From Streptomyces sp. NBC_00510 (lineage in GTDB: Bacteria > Actinomycetota > Actinomycetes > Streptomycetales > Streptomycetaceae): a DNA stretch of 64,000 nt. Position numbers and translations under genes: made by a program. How positions within the stretch are numbered: position 1 is the first letter of the stretch; every line of letters starts with the position of its first letter. This document shows, one piece after another, positions 19,263 through 27,337 of this stretch. The notes beneath the pieces are model-generated. The model did not search any database. It was not told where the DNA came from and was given only the letters and a program-made list of their open reading frames with translations. The stretch lies in NCBI GenBank assembly GCA_036013505.1, contig CP107851.1:3162001-3226000 (forward strand), given 5' to 3'.

Positions 19263-20237
19263 CTACTCGTCCGTGGCGCGGCTGAGCCGCACGTACCCGG
19301 CGGAGAAGACCGCCAGTAGTACGAGCAGGACCAGGCCGAGCGCCGCGGCGCTGCCGTAGTTGCCGAAATTGAACGCGTACTGGTAGATCAGGTAGACGAC
19401 GGTGGTCGTGGAGCCCTCTGGGCCGGCACCGCCGGTCAGCAGGAACGGCTCGGTGAAGACCTGCATCGTGGCGATGATCTGCATCAGCAGCATCAGCGAC
19501 AGGATCAGCCGGGTCTGCGGGATCGTCACGTGCCAGATCTTGCGCAGGAGTCCGGCGCCGTCGAGTTCGGCGGCCTCGTAGAGCTCGCCGGGGATGCCCT
19601 GGAGCGCGGCCAGGTAGATCAGGGTGGCACCGCCCATGTTCATCCACGTGGCGGCGATGACCACCGACAGCATGGAGGTGCTGGTGGACTGCAGCCACTG
19701 CTGCTGGGGCAGGTGCAGCACCTCGAAGATGCGGTTGAACAGGCCGTACTCGGGGTTGTAGAAGTTCTTGAAGAGCAGCACCGAGGCCACCGGCGGCAGC
19801 ATCACCGGCAGGTACACCAGCAGTCTCAGATAGCCCCGCGCGTGCCGCAGTTCGTTGAGCAGCAGGGCGATGACGAACGGCACCGCGAAGCCGAGCAGCA
19901 GCGCCAGGGCGGTGAAGAGCAGGGTGTTGCGCCAGGCCTGCCAGAACGCGGGGTCGTGGAAGACGTAGTTCAGGTTCGACCAGCCGGCCCAGGTGGTGGC
20001 CCCGTCCTCGGTCTTCTGGAAGGCCAGCAGGACCTCCCTGACCATCGGGTACCAGGAGAAGAACCCGAAGCAGAGCACGGCGCCGATCAGGAAGCCGTGC
20101 GCGGTGAGGTTGCGGCGCAGGGCGCGGCCGGCCCGCCCCGGACGGCGGCCGTCCGGGGCGGGGCGGCGCACCGTACGGCGCGACCGGCTCTTCGCGGGAG
20201 TGCTGGTGGGCAGGGTGGGGGCGCTGGGGGCCGACAT
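19263..20237 (-). CDS. malF: Maltose/maltodextrin ABC transporter permease MalF
   Basis: A 324-residue permease with a basic, Pro-rich cytoplasmic N terminus (about 1-45) and six membrane helices. The EAA loop is GELYEAAELDGAGLLRKIW. The ATG at 20237 is 37 bases after malE and is preceded by GGAGCGACG-type sequence. It forms the translocation channel with MalG. Confidence 0.9.
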   Translation of the reverse strand: MSAPSAPTLPTSTPAKSRSRRTVRRPAPDGRRPGRAGRALRRNLTAHGFLIGAVLCFGFFSWYPMVREVLLAFQKTEDGATTWAGWSNLNYVFHDPAFWQAWRNTLLFTALALLLGFAVPFVIALLLNELRHARGYLRLLVYLPVMLPPVASVLLFKNFYNPEYGLFNRIFEVLHLPQQQWLQSTSTSMLSVVIAATWMNMGGATLIYLAALQGIPGELYEAAELDGAGLLRKIWHVTIPQTRLILSLMLLMQIIATMQVFTEPFLLTGGAGPEGSTTTVVYLIYQYAFNFGNYGSAAALGLVLLVLLAVFSAGYVRLSRATDE

Positions 20238-20274
20238 CGTCGCTCCTGGGTGCCGGGTGCCGAGGGGGCCTGGG

Positions 20275-21687
20275 CTACTGGTTGGCGAGGACCTGGTTGA
20301 CCTGGGTCTCCGCGGTGGACAGCAGCTTGGCGGGGTCCGCGTTCTTGTTGGTGAGAACACCGGACATCACGTTGTCCAGGACCTTGTAGATCTCCTGCGC
20401 CTTCGGCGGCTCGGCCTTGCCGGGGATCGGGTTGTCCATGAAGGCGCGGAAGTTCTCCACCGGCATCGTGGCGCTCTCGGTCTTCAGCTGGTCGTCCTTG
20501 GTCTTGCTGGCACCGATGAAGAAGGCCGGCTGGGGCAGACCGACGGGCAGGCCGTCCGCCTTGGAGCGCGCGTACTCGAACTGGCCCTTGCCGACGCTGA
20601 GCGTCTTGAAGTTCAGCCAGGCGATGGCGGCCTTGATCTTGTCGGGCGAGCTGCCCTTCTTGATCATGTAGTCGTTGCCGCCGAAGAGGGTGGCCTTGCC
20701 GCCAGGGATCGGGCCCATGCCGAAGTTGGCGTAGTCGGCGCCGAGCTGCTGGACCATGTACGTGATGTCGTCCGGCGCGGCCAGGAACATGCCGAGCTTG
20801 TCGGTGGCCATCTGCTTCTGCAGGTCGCCCCACTTGAGCAGCTGCGTCTGGCCCATGCTGTTGTCGGTCCAGCGCATGTCGTGCAGGTTCTGCACGATCT
20901 GCTTGCCGAGGTCGGAGTTGAACCCCGCCTTGGTGCCGTCCGCGGAGATGACGTCGCCGCCCAGGCCGTACATCGTGGCCGTGAAGTGCCAGCCGCCGGT
21001 GTTCTGGGCGCTGTAGTCGCCGTACCCGGCGATGCCCTTGCCGAGGCCGGCGATCGCCTTGGCCGCGGTGCGCACGTCTTCCCAGGTGGTCGGCGGCTTG
21101 TTGGGGTCGAGGCCGGCCTGCGTGAAGAGCTTGCGGTTGATCAGCAGACCCATGGTGTAGTTGCTGGTGGGCAGGCCGTAGAGCTTGCCGTCCTTCTTCA
21201 GGACGTTCAGCACGTTGGGGTCGATGTCGTTCAGGGCCGGGACGGTCTTGTCGGTGACGTACGCGGAGATGTCCGCGGCGCCGTCGTTGTCGAGCACCTG
21301 CTGCAGGTCGGTGAAGTACGTGTAGAACACGTCCGGCTGGGACTTGGCCTTCAGCGCGGCCGTGAAGCGGGCCGGCTCCTCGCACTGGCCGGGCGTCGAC
21401 TTACCGTCGATCGTCACGTTCGGGTACTTCTTGTTGAAGGCGGCGACGTCCTCCTTCCACTCCTTGAGCTCCGCCTTCTTCGCGGCCGGCGGCATGCAGT
21501 CGATGGTCAGCGTGACCTTGGCCTTCGGGTCCAGCGGGGCGGTGGGGTCGGACGAACCGCCGGCCGCGTCGTTGTCGTTGTCCGCACTGCTGCTGGTGCC
21601 GCAGGCGGTGAGGACGGCCAGGGCCATCACGGAGACGAGCGTGGCCGCGGAGGCACGGCGAGCGGGGCGGAACCAGGAGCTTCTCAT
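20275..21687 (-). CDS. malE: Maltose/maltodextrin-binding lipoprotein MalE
   Basis: The 470-residue lipoprotein has an N-terminal signal and lipobox LTAC (Cys29), followed by a Ser/Asn/Asp-rich tether and an extracellular solute-binding domain of family 1. A glycan-binding GWHFTATMYGLGGD segment lies mid-protein. It is the first gene of malEFG-glucosidase. It is separated from malR, which is upstream on the same strand, by a 20-bp-stem hairpin, so it should have its own promoter within 21688-21877. Confidence 0.88.
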   Translation of the reverse strand: MRSSWFRPARRASAATLVSVMALAVLTACGTSSSADNDNDAAGGSSDPTAPLDPKAKVTLTIDCMPPAAKKAELKEWKEDVAAFNKKYPNVTIDGKSTPGQCEEPARFTAALKAKSQPDVFYTYFTDLQQVLDNDGAADISAYVTDKTVPALNDIDPNVLNVLKKDGKLYGLPTSNYTMGLLINRKLFTQAGLDPNKPPTTWEDVRTAAKAIAGLGKGIAGYGDYSAQNTGGWHFTATMYGLGGDVISADGTKAGFNSDLGKQIVQNLHDMRWTDNSMGQTQLLKWGDLQKQMATDKLGMFLAAPDDITYMVQQLGADYANFGMGPIPGGKATLFGGNDYMIKKGSSPDKIKAAIAWLNFKTLSVGKGQFEYARSKADGLPVGLPQPAFFIGASKTKDDQLKTESATMPVENFRAFMDNPIPGKAEPPKAQEIYKVLDNVMSGVLTNKNADPAKLLSTAETQVNQVLANQ

Positions 21688-21773
21688 CGGTGGTCCCCTT
21701 CGGGCATGAGCGTGGAAGCCCCCGACCACACGCAGCGGGGGCGTCGCACACTCAAGCACCACAAACAGGTGTC

Positions 21774-21820
21774 CGCAAGATCTCGCGCAGATTTCGCAAA
21801 AGATTGACGGCCTTGCGCAG
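21774..21820. promoter_or_regulatory. Candidate MalR operator upstream of malE
   Basis: Repeats CGCAAGAT, CGCGCAGAT and CGCAAAAGAT follow each other at 21774-21804, and CCTTGCGCAG is at 21811-21820. The same GCAAG/CTTGC element recurs in front of malR. MalR of Streptomyces represses malE through GCAAG-containing repeats, but exact boundaries here are a guess. Confidence 0.5.
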
Positions 21821-21877
21821 CTCGGCAACGAAGCCCGCGAACACCGGGAACGGAGCGGGAACCCCGAGGCCGCAAAC

Positions 21878-21920
21878 GCGGACCGGGCGGTTCCGACGTC
21901 GTCGGAACCGCCCGGTCCGC
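21878..21920 (-). terminator. Long hairpin between malR and malE
   Basis: GCGGACCGGGCGGTTCCGAC at 21878-21897 is the exact reverse complement of the 20 bases at 21901-21920, with a three-base loop. It is 15 bases past the malR stop and separates malR from malE. Confidence 0.85.
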
Positions 21921-21935
21921 GGGGCGCGCGGCCGC

Positions 21936-22943
21936 TCAGCCGCGCACGGGCCCCGTCGTCCCGCGGACGACCAGCTCGGGCTCGTACAGCAGCTCGTCGG
22001 AGGCCACCTGCTTGCCCGCGATCTTCAGCGCGAGCAGCTCGACGGCGGTGCGGCCCATCGCCTCGATGGGCTGCCGCACCGTGGTCAGCGGCGGGTCGGT
22101 GCAGGTCATGAACGCCGAGTCGTCGTAACCGACCACGGAGACGTCCCCGGGCACGGACAGCCCCAGCCGGCGCGCCGCCCGCACCGCGCCGAGCGCCATC
22201 GGGTCGTTGGCGCAGATGATCCCGGTGACCCCGCGCTCCCAGAGCTTGGCAGCAGCGGCCTGGCCGCCCTCCAGCGTGAACATCGCCCGCCCGACGTGCT
22301 CGTCGGGCAGCGACCCGCCGCCCGCGGCGGCCGCGGCCCGCGCCGCGGTCAGCTTGCGCCGCGACGGCATGTGGTCGGTGGGCCCGAGCAGCAGGCCGAT
22401 CCGCTCGTGGCCCAGCGAGGACAGGTGCCGCCAGGCCTGCTCCACGGCGACCGCGTCGTCACACGACACCCTCGGGAAACCGAGGTCCTCTATCGCGGCG
22501 TTGATCAGCACCACCGGCAGGTTCCGCTCGGCCAGCAGGCGGTAGTGGTCGTGCGGCGCGTCCGCCTGCGCGTACAGACCGCCGGCGAAGACCACGCCGG
22601 AGACGTGCTGCTGCAGCAGGAGCGAGACGTAGTCCGCCTCCGACACCCCGCCCGCGGTCTGCGTGCACAGCACCGGCGTCAGGCCCTGCTGGGCGAGGGC
22701 CGCCCCCACGATGTCGGCGAAGGCCGGGAAGATCGGGTTCTGCAGCTCCGGCAGCACCAGCCCGACCAGCCGGGCCCGGTTCCCCCGCAACTGCGTCGGC
22801 CGCTCGTACCCCAGCACGTCCAGCGCCGTGAGCACCGCCTGCCGGGTGCCCTCCGACACCCCCGGCTTCCCGTTCAGCACACGGCTGACGGTGGCCTCAC
22901 TGACCCCGACCTTCTTCGCTACTTCGGCAAGCCGTCGCGTCAT
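21936..22943 (-). CDS. malR: LacI-family maltose regulator MalR
   Basis: The 335-residue protein has an N-terminal LacI helix-turn-helix (RLAEVAKKVGVSEATVSRVLNG, residues 3-24), the hinge helix near 50-60 and a periplasmic-binding-like effector domain. From memory the sequence closely resembles MalR/Reg1 of S. coelicolor and S. lividans, including the YERPTQLRG hinge region and the VVRQPIEAMGRTAVELL end segment. MalR represses malEFG and responds to maltose-derived sugars. The start at 22943 (MTRRLAEVAKK) matches the family start; an in-frame ATG at 22967 adds eight residues. Confidence 0.88.
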   Translation of the reverse strand: MTRRLAEVAKKVGVSEATVSRVLNGKPGVSEGTRQAVLTALDVLGYERPTQLRGNRARLVGLVLPELQNPIFPAFADIVGAALAQQGLTPVLCTQTAGGVSEADYVSLLLQQHVSGVVFAGGLYAQADAPHDHYRLLAERNLPVVLINAAIEDLGFPRVSCDDAVAVEQAWRHLSSLGHERIGLLLGPTDHMPSRRKLTAARAAAAAGGGSLPDEHVGRAMFTLEGGQAAAAKLWERGVTGIICANDPMALGAVRAARRLGLSVPGDVSVVGYDDSAFMTCTDPPLTTVRQPIEAMGRTAVELLALKIAGKQVASDELLYEPELVVRGTTGPVRG

Positions 22944-22945
22944 GA

Positions 22946-22993
22946 GCGCAAGCATACGACATGACATGCAAGTGGTTTGCGCTCTTGCGCAAG
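22946..22993. promoter_or_regulatory. Candidate MalR autoregulatory site upstream of malR
   Basis: Four copies of a GCAAG/TTGCG element occur in 48 bases. They are GCGCAAG (22946-22952), TGCAAG (22967-22972), TTTGCGC (22976-22982) and the perfect palindrome CTTGCGCAAG (22984-22993). They lie directly before the malR start and match the malE upstream repeats. Confidence 0.5.
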
Positions 22994-23281
22994 ACCGCTG
23001 GGGCGCCCGACACCCGGCGGTGCCGCCGTGGCGTCAGGGACCGAGGCGTCGCCTCACCCTCAACCTGGGCCAATACAGCGCCCACCTGTCCTGAATAGCG
23101 CGCTTCACGACCGTTCCCTGCGGGTAACACTCATTCGACGGCGGGTGCCGGACCCGTGCGTCCCTGCGTGCTTCTCACCTCTCCGAGGCAGTCGACCAGA
23201 GCCGCTCGCACCTGCCCGGAGCTTCGTTTCTTCGGGCTGCGGCCGCCATGACGGGCGGGCGTGCGCCGATCGGGGGGTCAC
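22994..23281. other. Intergenic region between malR and the DUF6082 gene
   Basis: Apart from the MalR-type repeats at its left edge, I see no gene, strong hairpin or recognised motif here. Reading frames that cross it lack coding character. It should hold the promoters of both divergent genes. Confidence 0.4.
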
Positions 23282-23959
23282 ATGGCGCGTTCCAGAGAGG
23301 TGGGCGGAATCGCCGCCCTGCTGGTCATCGGGGTCACCTCCGTCCTGCTGCTCACGGCCGCCGTCGCCGTGGCCCTGGGCAAGCTCATGGTGGCCCTTGC
23401 CTCCCCCTCGGGCCCCGGCCAGGACTCCGCCGCGTCCACCTTCATGGCCGCCAACGCCGCCTTCTCGGGGCTGGCGCTGGCGGCGGTGCTCGTGACGTTC
23501 GGCGTCCAGCAGCGGAAGGCCCACCTCCAGCGACGGGAACTGGCAGCCCAGCGCAGGGAGTTGAGCGGCACGCACAACCAGCTCTACCGCACCGCCGAGG
23601 CAGAGCTGCGCACCTTGCACGTCGAACTCCTCAAGATCGGCATTGAGCATCCGGAGTTGGCCTCCGTGTGGCCGGAGTTGGAGACGGTTCCCGCCGATCA
23701 GGCCCGAGAACTGTTGTACGCCAACATGATCTTCACTCATCACCTCTTTGTGTTGCGCCTGGGCAGCCTGTCCGCGATCGAGTTCCAACAGGTGCTGCGC
23801 GACCTGGTGAAGAGCCGCAGGTTCCGCGAGTACTGGACGTGGTCCCGACCGTTCCGTCAGACACGCCTGGACCCCACCGGCGACGAAGCGCGGCTGGGGG
23901 CGATGGTGGACGCGTTCATCAGGGAACTGGAAGCCAATGGCGGAGGCAGGTACCCCTGA
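23282..23959 (+). CDS. DUF6082-like two-helix membrane protein
   Basis: A 225-residue protein with two N-terminal membrane helices (about 9-38 and 54-75). A Gln/Arg/Glu-rich coiled-coil follows (about 76-110), then a soluble domain with the segment LLYANMIFTHHLFVLRLGSLS and a conserved-looking FREYWTWSRP near the end. This resembles the Streptomyces DUF6082 family, which has no known function. Third positions are less uniformly G/C than in neighbouring genes. The ATG at 23282 is preceded by a GGGGGGTCAC sequence. It may be part of a small accessory insertion between malR and the iron-controlled gene. Confidence 0.7.
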   Translation: MARSREVGGIAALLVIGVTSVLLLTAAVAVALGKLMVALASPSGPGQDSAASTFMAANAAFSGLALAAVLVTFGVQQRKAHLQRRELAAQRRELSGTHNQLYRTAEAELRTLHVELLKIGIEHPELASVWPELETVPADQARELLYANMIFTHHLFVLRLGSLSAIEFQQVLRDLVKSRRFREYWTWSRPFRQTRLDPTGDEARLGAMVDAFIRELEANGGGRYP

Positions 23960-24087
23960 TCGGCTGAATTTCTGTCACGGCTGCACCAAAACTGCACCCT
24001 GGAAGCACTCGATCCGCTAAAGAGAAAGGATCTTCGAAGCCTCATGGGAGGGAAGGGGCCATTCACGGAACGGCGCGACCTCCCGGA

Positions 24088-24339
24088 ATGGGATGGATCA
24101 GCGTGGAGATCGTGCGCAGGATCGGGGCCTCACCTCGCGAACGCGGAAGCACCGCCGCCGCGACATGCCCCGATATCTTCGAGTTGTCCGATGGCAACTT
24201 TGCAGTCATCGGCACCGATGCCACAGCTGACCTGGACGGCAAACTTCCGGCCGACGCGGCCCGGGCGGACTACGAGCGGATCGTAGTGATCACTCGCGAC
24301 ACGCTCCTTCGCGCCAAACAGGACATCCCCGACCTCTGA
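24088..24339 (+). CDS. Small conserved hypothetical protein
   Basis: An 83-residue protein with the segments TCPDIFELSDGNFAVIGTDAT and ADYERIVVITRDTLLRAKQDI. These look like a compact beta-rich fold with an amphipathic C-terminal helix. I recognise it as a short family recurring in streptomycete accessory regions, without a known function. The start is uncertain, since the ATG at 24088 lacks a clear ribosome site. A hairpin follows 20 bases after the stop. Confidence 0.55.
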   Translation: MGWISVEIVRRIGASPRERGSTAAATCPDIFELSDGNFAVIGTDATADLDGKLPADAARADYERIVVITRDTLLRAKQDIPDL

Positions 24340-24359
24340 ACCGCCGCTCGCGAACCGTC

Positions 24360-24394
24360 GGCCTCCCCCCACGAACTGCTCGGAGGGGGAGGCC
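24360..24394 (+). terminator. Hairpin after the small hypothetical gene
   Basis: GGCCTCCCCC at 24360-24369 pairs with GGGGGAGGCC at 24385-24394. It isolates the small gene from the iron-box promoter downstream. Confidence 0.65.
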
Positions 24395-24481
24395 GCACCA
24401 TGCCGTGTCGGGCCATCCCAAGCCCCTTCGACGGGGCGCCCAACGTAATACGGGAGGGGCGGGAGAGCCGGGGGTGGTGCC

Positions 24482-24500
24482 GAAGGTTAGGCTTACCTTC
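24482..24500. promoter_or_regulatory. Iron box (DmdR/IdeR-type operator)
   Basis: GAAGGTTAGGCTTACCTTC is a 19-base near-palindrome with the TTAGG-CTNACC core of the DtxR/IdeR/DmdR iron box. It ends on the base before the ATG of the sucrase/ferredoxin-like gene. Binding of Fe2+-loaded DmdR1 would block transcription when iron is plentiful. Confidence 0.85.
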
Positions 24501-25406
24501 ATGAGCACCTGCACCTCCGCGTCCAGCTCACTGGCGGAGCCCGTCGCCGCGACGGCGGCCACCGCGCGGACCTGGCTGCTGCTGGAGCAGCCGGGGCCGT
24601 GGGGTCCCAAGGCGCTGACCGGGAGCCATCTGGATCCGCGGGTGGGCAGGGCGCTGGAGCGGGCCGCGGCCGGGACCGGGGTACGGGTCGGGCTGATCCG
24701 GCGGCCCGGGCGGCACGCGGACCGGCATGACGTGCGGCGGCGCGCGGCGTACGTGGCGCACACCGTGCCGGGTGGCTCCTGGGTGCGGGACGCGGTCGTG
24801 GAGGACCCGGCCGCGCTGCTGGGCCTGGACTTCGAGGCGCTGGGCCGCGGCGACCACCGCGGCTTCGGGATGCCGTACGAGGGCGACCCGCTCGCCCTCG
24901 TCTGCACCAACGGCAAGCGCGACCGCTGCTGCGCCCTCAACGGCCGGCCGCTCGCCGCGGAGCTGGCCGCCTCGGGGCTCGGCGAGGTGTGGGAGGTGAC
25001 CCACCTGGGCGGGCACCGGTTCTCCCCGACGATGCTGGTGCTGCCGTACGGCTACGCCTACGGCCGGGTCGACGCCGCGCTGGCCCGGCAGGTGCTGGCG
25101 GCCGCCCGCGAGGGCGACATGGTGCTGGAGGGCTGCCGCGGACGTTCCGCGTGGGAGCGTCCGGGCCAGGCCGCCGAACTGGCCGTGCGGCGGCTGACCG
25201 GCGAGCTGAACGCCGAGGCGCTGACCGTGGACGGCGAGCACGGCACCCGCGTGCGGCACCGCGACGGCCGGGCCTGGGACGTCGAGGTGACGCCGGTCGC
25301 GGCGGAGCCGCCCCGGCCCGAGAGCTGCGGGGCGGCCCTGGGGGCGCCGCTGCGGATGGAGATCAGCGGCATTCAGCCGGCGCTCTTGACGAACTCCGTG
25401 GTGTAG
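24501..25406 (+). CDS. Sucrase/ferredoxin-like [2Fe-2S] protein, iron-regulated
   Basis: The 301-residue protein has the thioredoxin-like ferredoxin fold. Candidate cluster cysteines are in CTNGKRDRCCALNGRP (about 133-148), and the HLGGHRFSPTMLVLP motif follows. The family is named after a plant sucrase misannotation and is better seen as a [2Fe-2S] redox protein. Iron control suggests a role in iron release or iron-sparing metabolism. Because the iron box touches the ATG at 24501, the mRNA is probably leaderless or nearly so. The last 34 bases overlap the end of the convergent substrate-binding protein gene. Confidence 0.82.
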   Translation: MSTCTSASSSLAEPVAATAATARTWLLLEQPGPWGPKALTGSHLDPRVGRALERAAAGTGVRVGLIRRPGRHADRHDVRRRAAYVAHTVPGGSWVRDAVVEDPAALLGLDFEALGRGDHRGFGMPYEGDPLALVCTNGKRDRCCALNGRPLAAELAASGLGEVWEVTHLGGHRFSPTMLVLPYGYAYGRVDAALARQVLAAAREGDMVLEGCRGRSAWERPGQAAELAVRRLTGELNAEALTVDGEHGTRVRHRDGRAWDVEVTPVAAEPPRPESCGAALGAPLRMEISGIQPALLTNSVV

Positions 25407-26410
25407 GTCTTGCCCAGGTCCACCTGGGCGTTCTGCAGGTTGGGGTTGAAGGCCTTCAGGACCCGCTCCACCGTCTCGGGTCCGCCCTCGGGCATCACGC
25501 CGTCCTTGGTGAACATCGGCAGCGTGCTCTCGATCGCCTTGACGTAGAGCTCCTGCCCACCGCCCTGCGCGTAGTCGGCGGGCATCTTCGCGGCGATCTC
25601 CGCGGCGCTGTGCGTGGACATCCAGCGGAGCGTCTTCACGAAGGCGTTGGCGAGCTTCTGCACCGTCTCCTTGTGGCTGTCCACCCATTCCGTCTGCATG
25701 TAGAGGCTGGAGGACGGGTAGAGCCCGCCGAGCGCCTGCCGCGAGCCCTCCGGCGTGCGCATGTCGATGAGCACCTTGCCGAGCCCCTTGTCCAGGATCG
25801 TGGCCACGGTCGGGTCCGTGGTCATGCCACCCTGGATCGAGCCCTGCTCCATCGCGGAGATGAAGGTCTGGCCGGCGCCGACCGCGACCGGGGTGAACTC
25901 GCTGGTCTTCACGCCGTTGCTGACGGCCAGGTACTTGGTGAGGAAGTCCGTGGACGAGCCGATGCCGGTCACGCCCAGCTTCCTGCCCTTGAAGTCCTCG
26001 GCGCCGGTGAGGTCGCCGGCCGCCGCGTTGGAGACGATCTCCACCTCGCCGGGCGCCTGTGAGAACTGCACCACGGACTCCACCTGCTTGCCCTTCACCT
26101 GCAGGTCGAGCGTGTGGTCGTAGAAGCCGACGGTCCCCTGCACGTCGCCGGAGACGAGCGCGGTCTCGGCCTGTACGCCGGCCGGCTCGGTGAGCAGTTC
26201 GACGTCCAGTCCCTCGGCCTTGAAGTAGCCGAGCCGCTCGGTGAGCATCGCGGGCAGGTAGATGACCTTGTCCAGGCCGCCGACCATGATCTTGACCTTG
26301 TCGCCCTTGCCGCCGGAGGCGGAGGCGGAGTCGCCGCCGCACGCGGTGAGCGTGGTGAGGGCGACGGCGGAGGCGGCGACGGCGGCCGCGGCCCTGAGGG
26401 TTGCGCGCAT
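25373..26410 (-). CDS. ABC transporter substrate-binding lipoprotein (SsuA/NMT1-like)
   Basis: The 345-residue lipoprotein has a signal peptide and lipobox LTAC (Cys24). The NMT1/SsuA-type binding domain (about 40-310) contains KVIYLPAMLTERLGYFKAEGLDVEL and TGIGSSTDFLTKYLA. This family binds sulfonates, taurine, nitrate, pyrimidine precursors or aromatic acids, and the ligand cannot be chosen here. The ATG at 26410 is preferred over the GTG at 26419 because AAGGA then sits ten bases upstream rather than one. It is third in an ATPase-permease-binding protein operon. Confidence 0.85.
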   Translation of the reverse strand: MRATLRAAAAVAASAVALTTLTACGGDSASASGGKGDKVKIMVGGLDKVIYLPAMLTERLGYFKAEGLDVELLTEPAGVQAETALVSGDVQGTVGFYDHTLDLQVKGKQVESVVQFSQAPGEVEIVSNAAAGDLTGAEDFKGRKLGVTGIGSSTDFLTKYLAVSNGVKTSEFTPVAVGAGQTFISAMEQGSIQGGMTTDPTVATILDKGLGKVLIDMRTPEGSRQALGGLYPSSSLYMQTEWVDSHKETVQKLANAFVKTLRWMSTHSAAEIAAKMPADYAQGGGQELYVKAIESTLPMFTKDGVMPEGGPETVERVLKAFNPNLQNAQVDLGKTYTTEFVKSAG

Positions 26411-26458
26411 CTGGTTCACGTCCTTGTGAAGGGGGGTGGGCGGGAGGCGGTGGCGGGG

Positions 26459-27337
26459 TCAGCGGGCGGAGCCGGCCTCGCCCGGCTTCCAGCGGAAGAG
26501 CCGCTTCTCCAGGAAGGTCAGCAGGCCCTCGGCGAGCAGCGCGACGACCGCCAGGATCGCCATCGCGGCGTACACGCCGGCCGAGTTGAAGGTGCCCTGC
26601 GAGGCGGCGACCAGCAGGCCCAGGCCCTTGGTGGCGCCGATGTACTCGCCGACGATGGCGCCGATGAGGGCGAAGCCGAAGCTCACGTGGAGGCTGGTGA
26701 AGATCCACGAGGTGGCCGAGGGGATGACGACCTGGAAGGTGACCTGACGGTCGCGGGCGCCCAGGATGCGGGAGTTGGCGACCAGGTTGCGGTCGACCTC
26801 GCGGGCGCCCTGGAAGGCGTTGAAGAAGACCGGGAAGAAGACCAGGACGACGGCGGAGGCCACCTTGGAGGCCGGGCCGAGTCCGAACCAGATCAGGAAG
26901 ATCGGCGCGAGCACGATCCGCGGCAGCGCGTTGAGCACCTTGATGTACGGGCCGAGCACGTCGGCGAGGAAACGGATCCGCCCGAGGGCGATACCGAGCA
27001 CCACGCCCGCGACGACGCCGATGACCCAGCCGAGCAGGGCCTCGTAGAGCGTGTACCAGATCTGCTCCCACAGGGTGCCCTGCGCGGTGCCGTCCACGGC
27101 CCAGGTGCGGATCTGCTCCCAGATCCTGGAGGGCATCGAGAAGTGGAAGGGGTCGACGGCCCCGGCCCTGGCCAGCCACTCCCACAGCCCGAGGACGGCG
27201 ACCAGGAGCAGCACGCGGCTGCCGTGGACGAGGTAACTCCGGTTGCGGGCGGCACGGGCGCGCGAGCGCGCGCGGTCGGTGCCCACGGGGTCCTTCGTGA
27301 CGGCGGCCGAGGGGGCCGCCACGGTCTCAGGCGACAT
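26459..27337 (-). CDS. ABC transporter permease (SsuC-like)
   Basis: A 292-residue permease with a basic N-terminal tail (to about 40) and six membrane helices. The EAA-type loop is FQGAREVDRNLVANSRILGARDRQ, and an IVGEYIGATKGLGLLV segment is typical of the SsuC/TauC/ThiX group. The ATG at 27337 overlaps the end of the ATPase gene by 11 bases and has GAGAGGGGTG upstream. Confidence 0.88.
   Translation of the reverse strand: MSPETVAAPSAAVTKDPVGTDRARSRARAARNRSYLVHGSRVLLLVAVLGLWEWLARAGAVDPFHFSMPSRIWEQIRTWAVDGTAQGTLWEQIWYTLYEALLGWVIGVVAGVVLGIALGRIRFLADVLGPYIKVLNALPRIVLAPIFLIWFGLGPASKVASAVVLVFFPVFFNAFQGAREVDRNLVANSRILGARDRQVTFQVVIPSATSWIFTSLHVSFGFALIGAIVGEYIGATKGLGLLVAASQGTFNSAGVYAAMAILAVVALLAEGLLTFLEKRLFRWKPGEAGSAR

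Noticed and set aside
23970..23995. GGCTGCACCAAAACTGCACC repeat as a possible attachment site
   Set aside because: The short direct repeat TGCACC-AAAAC-TGCACC has no integrase gene, tRNA or second copy nearby.
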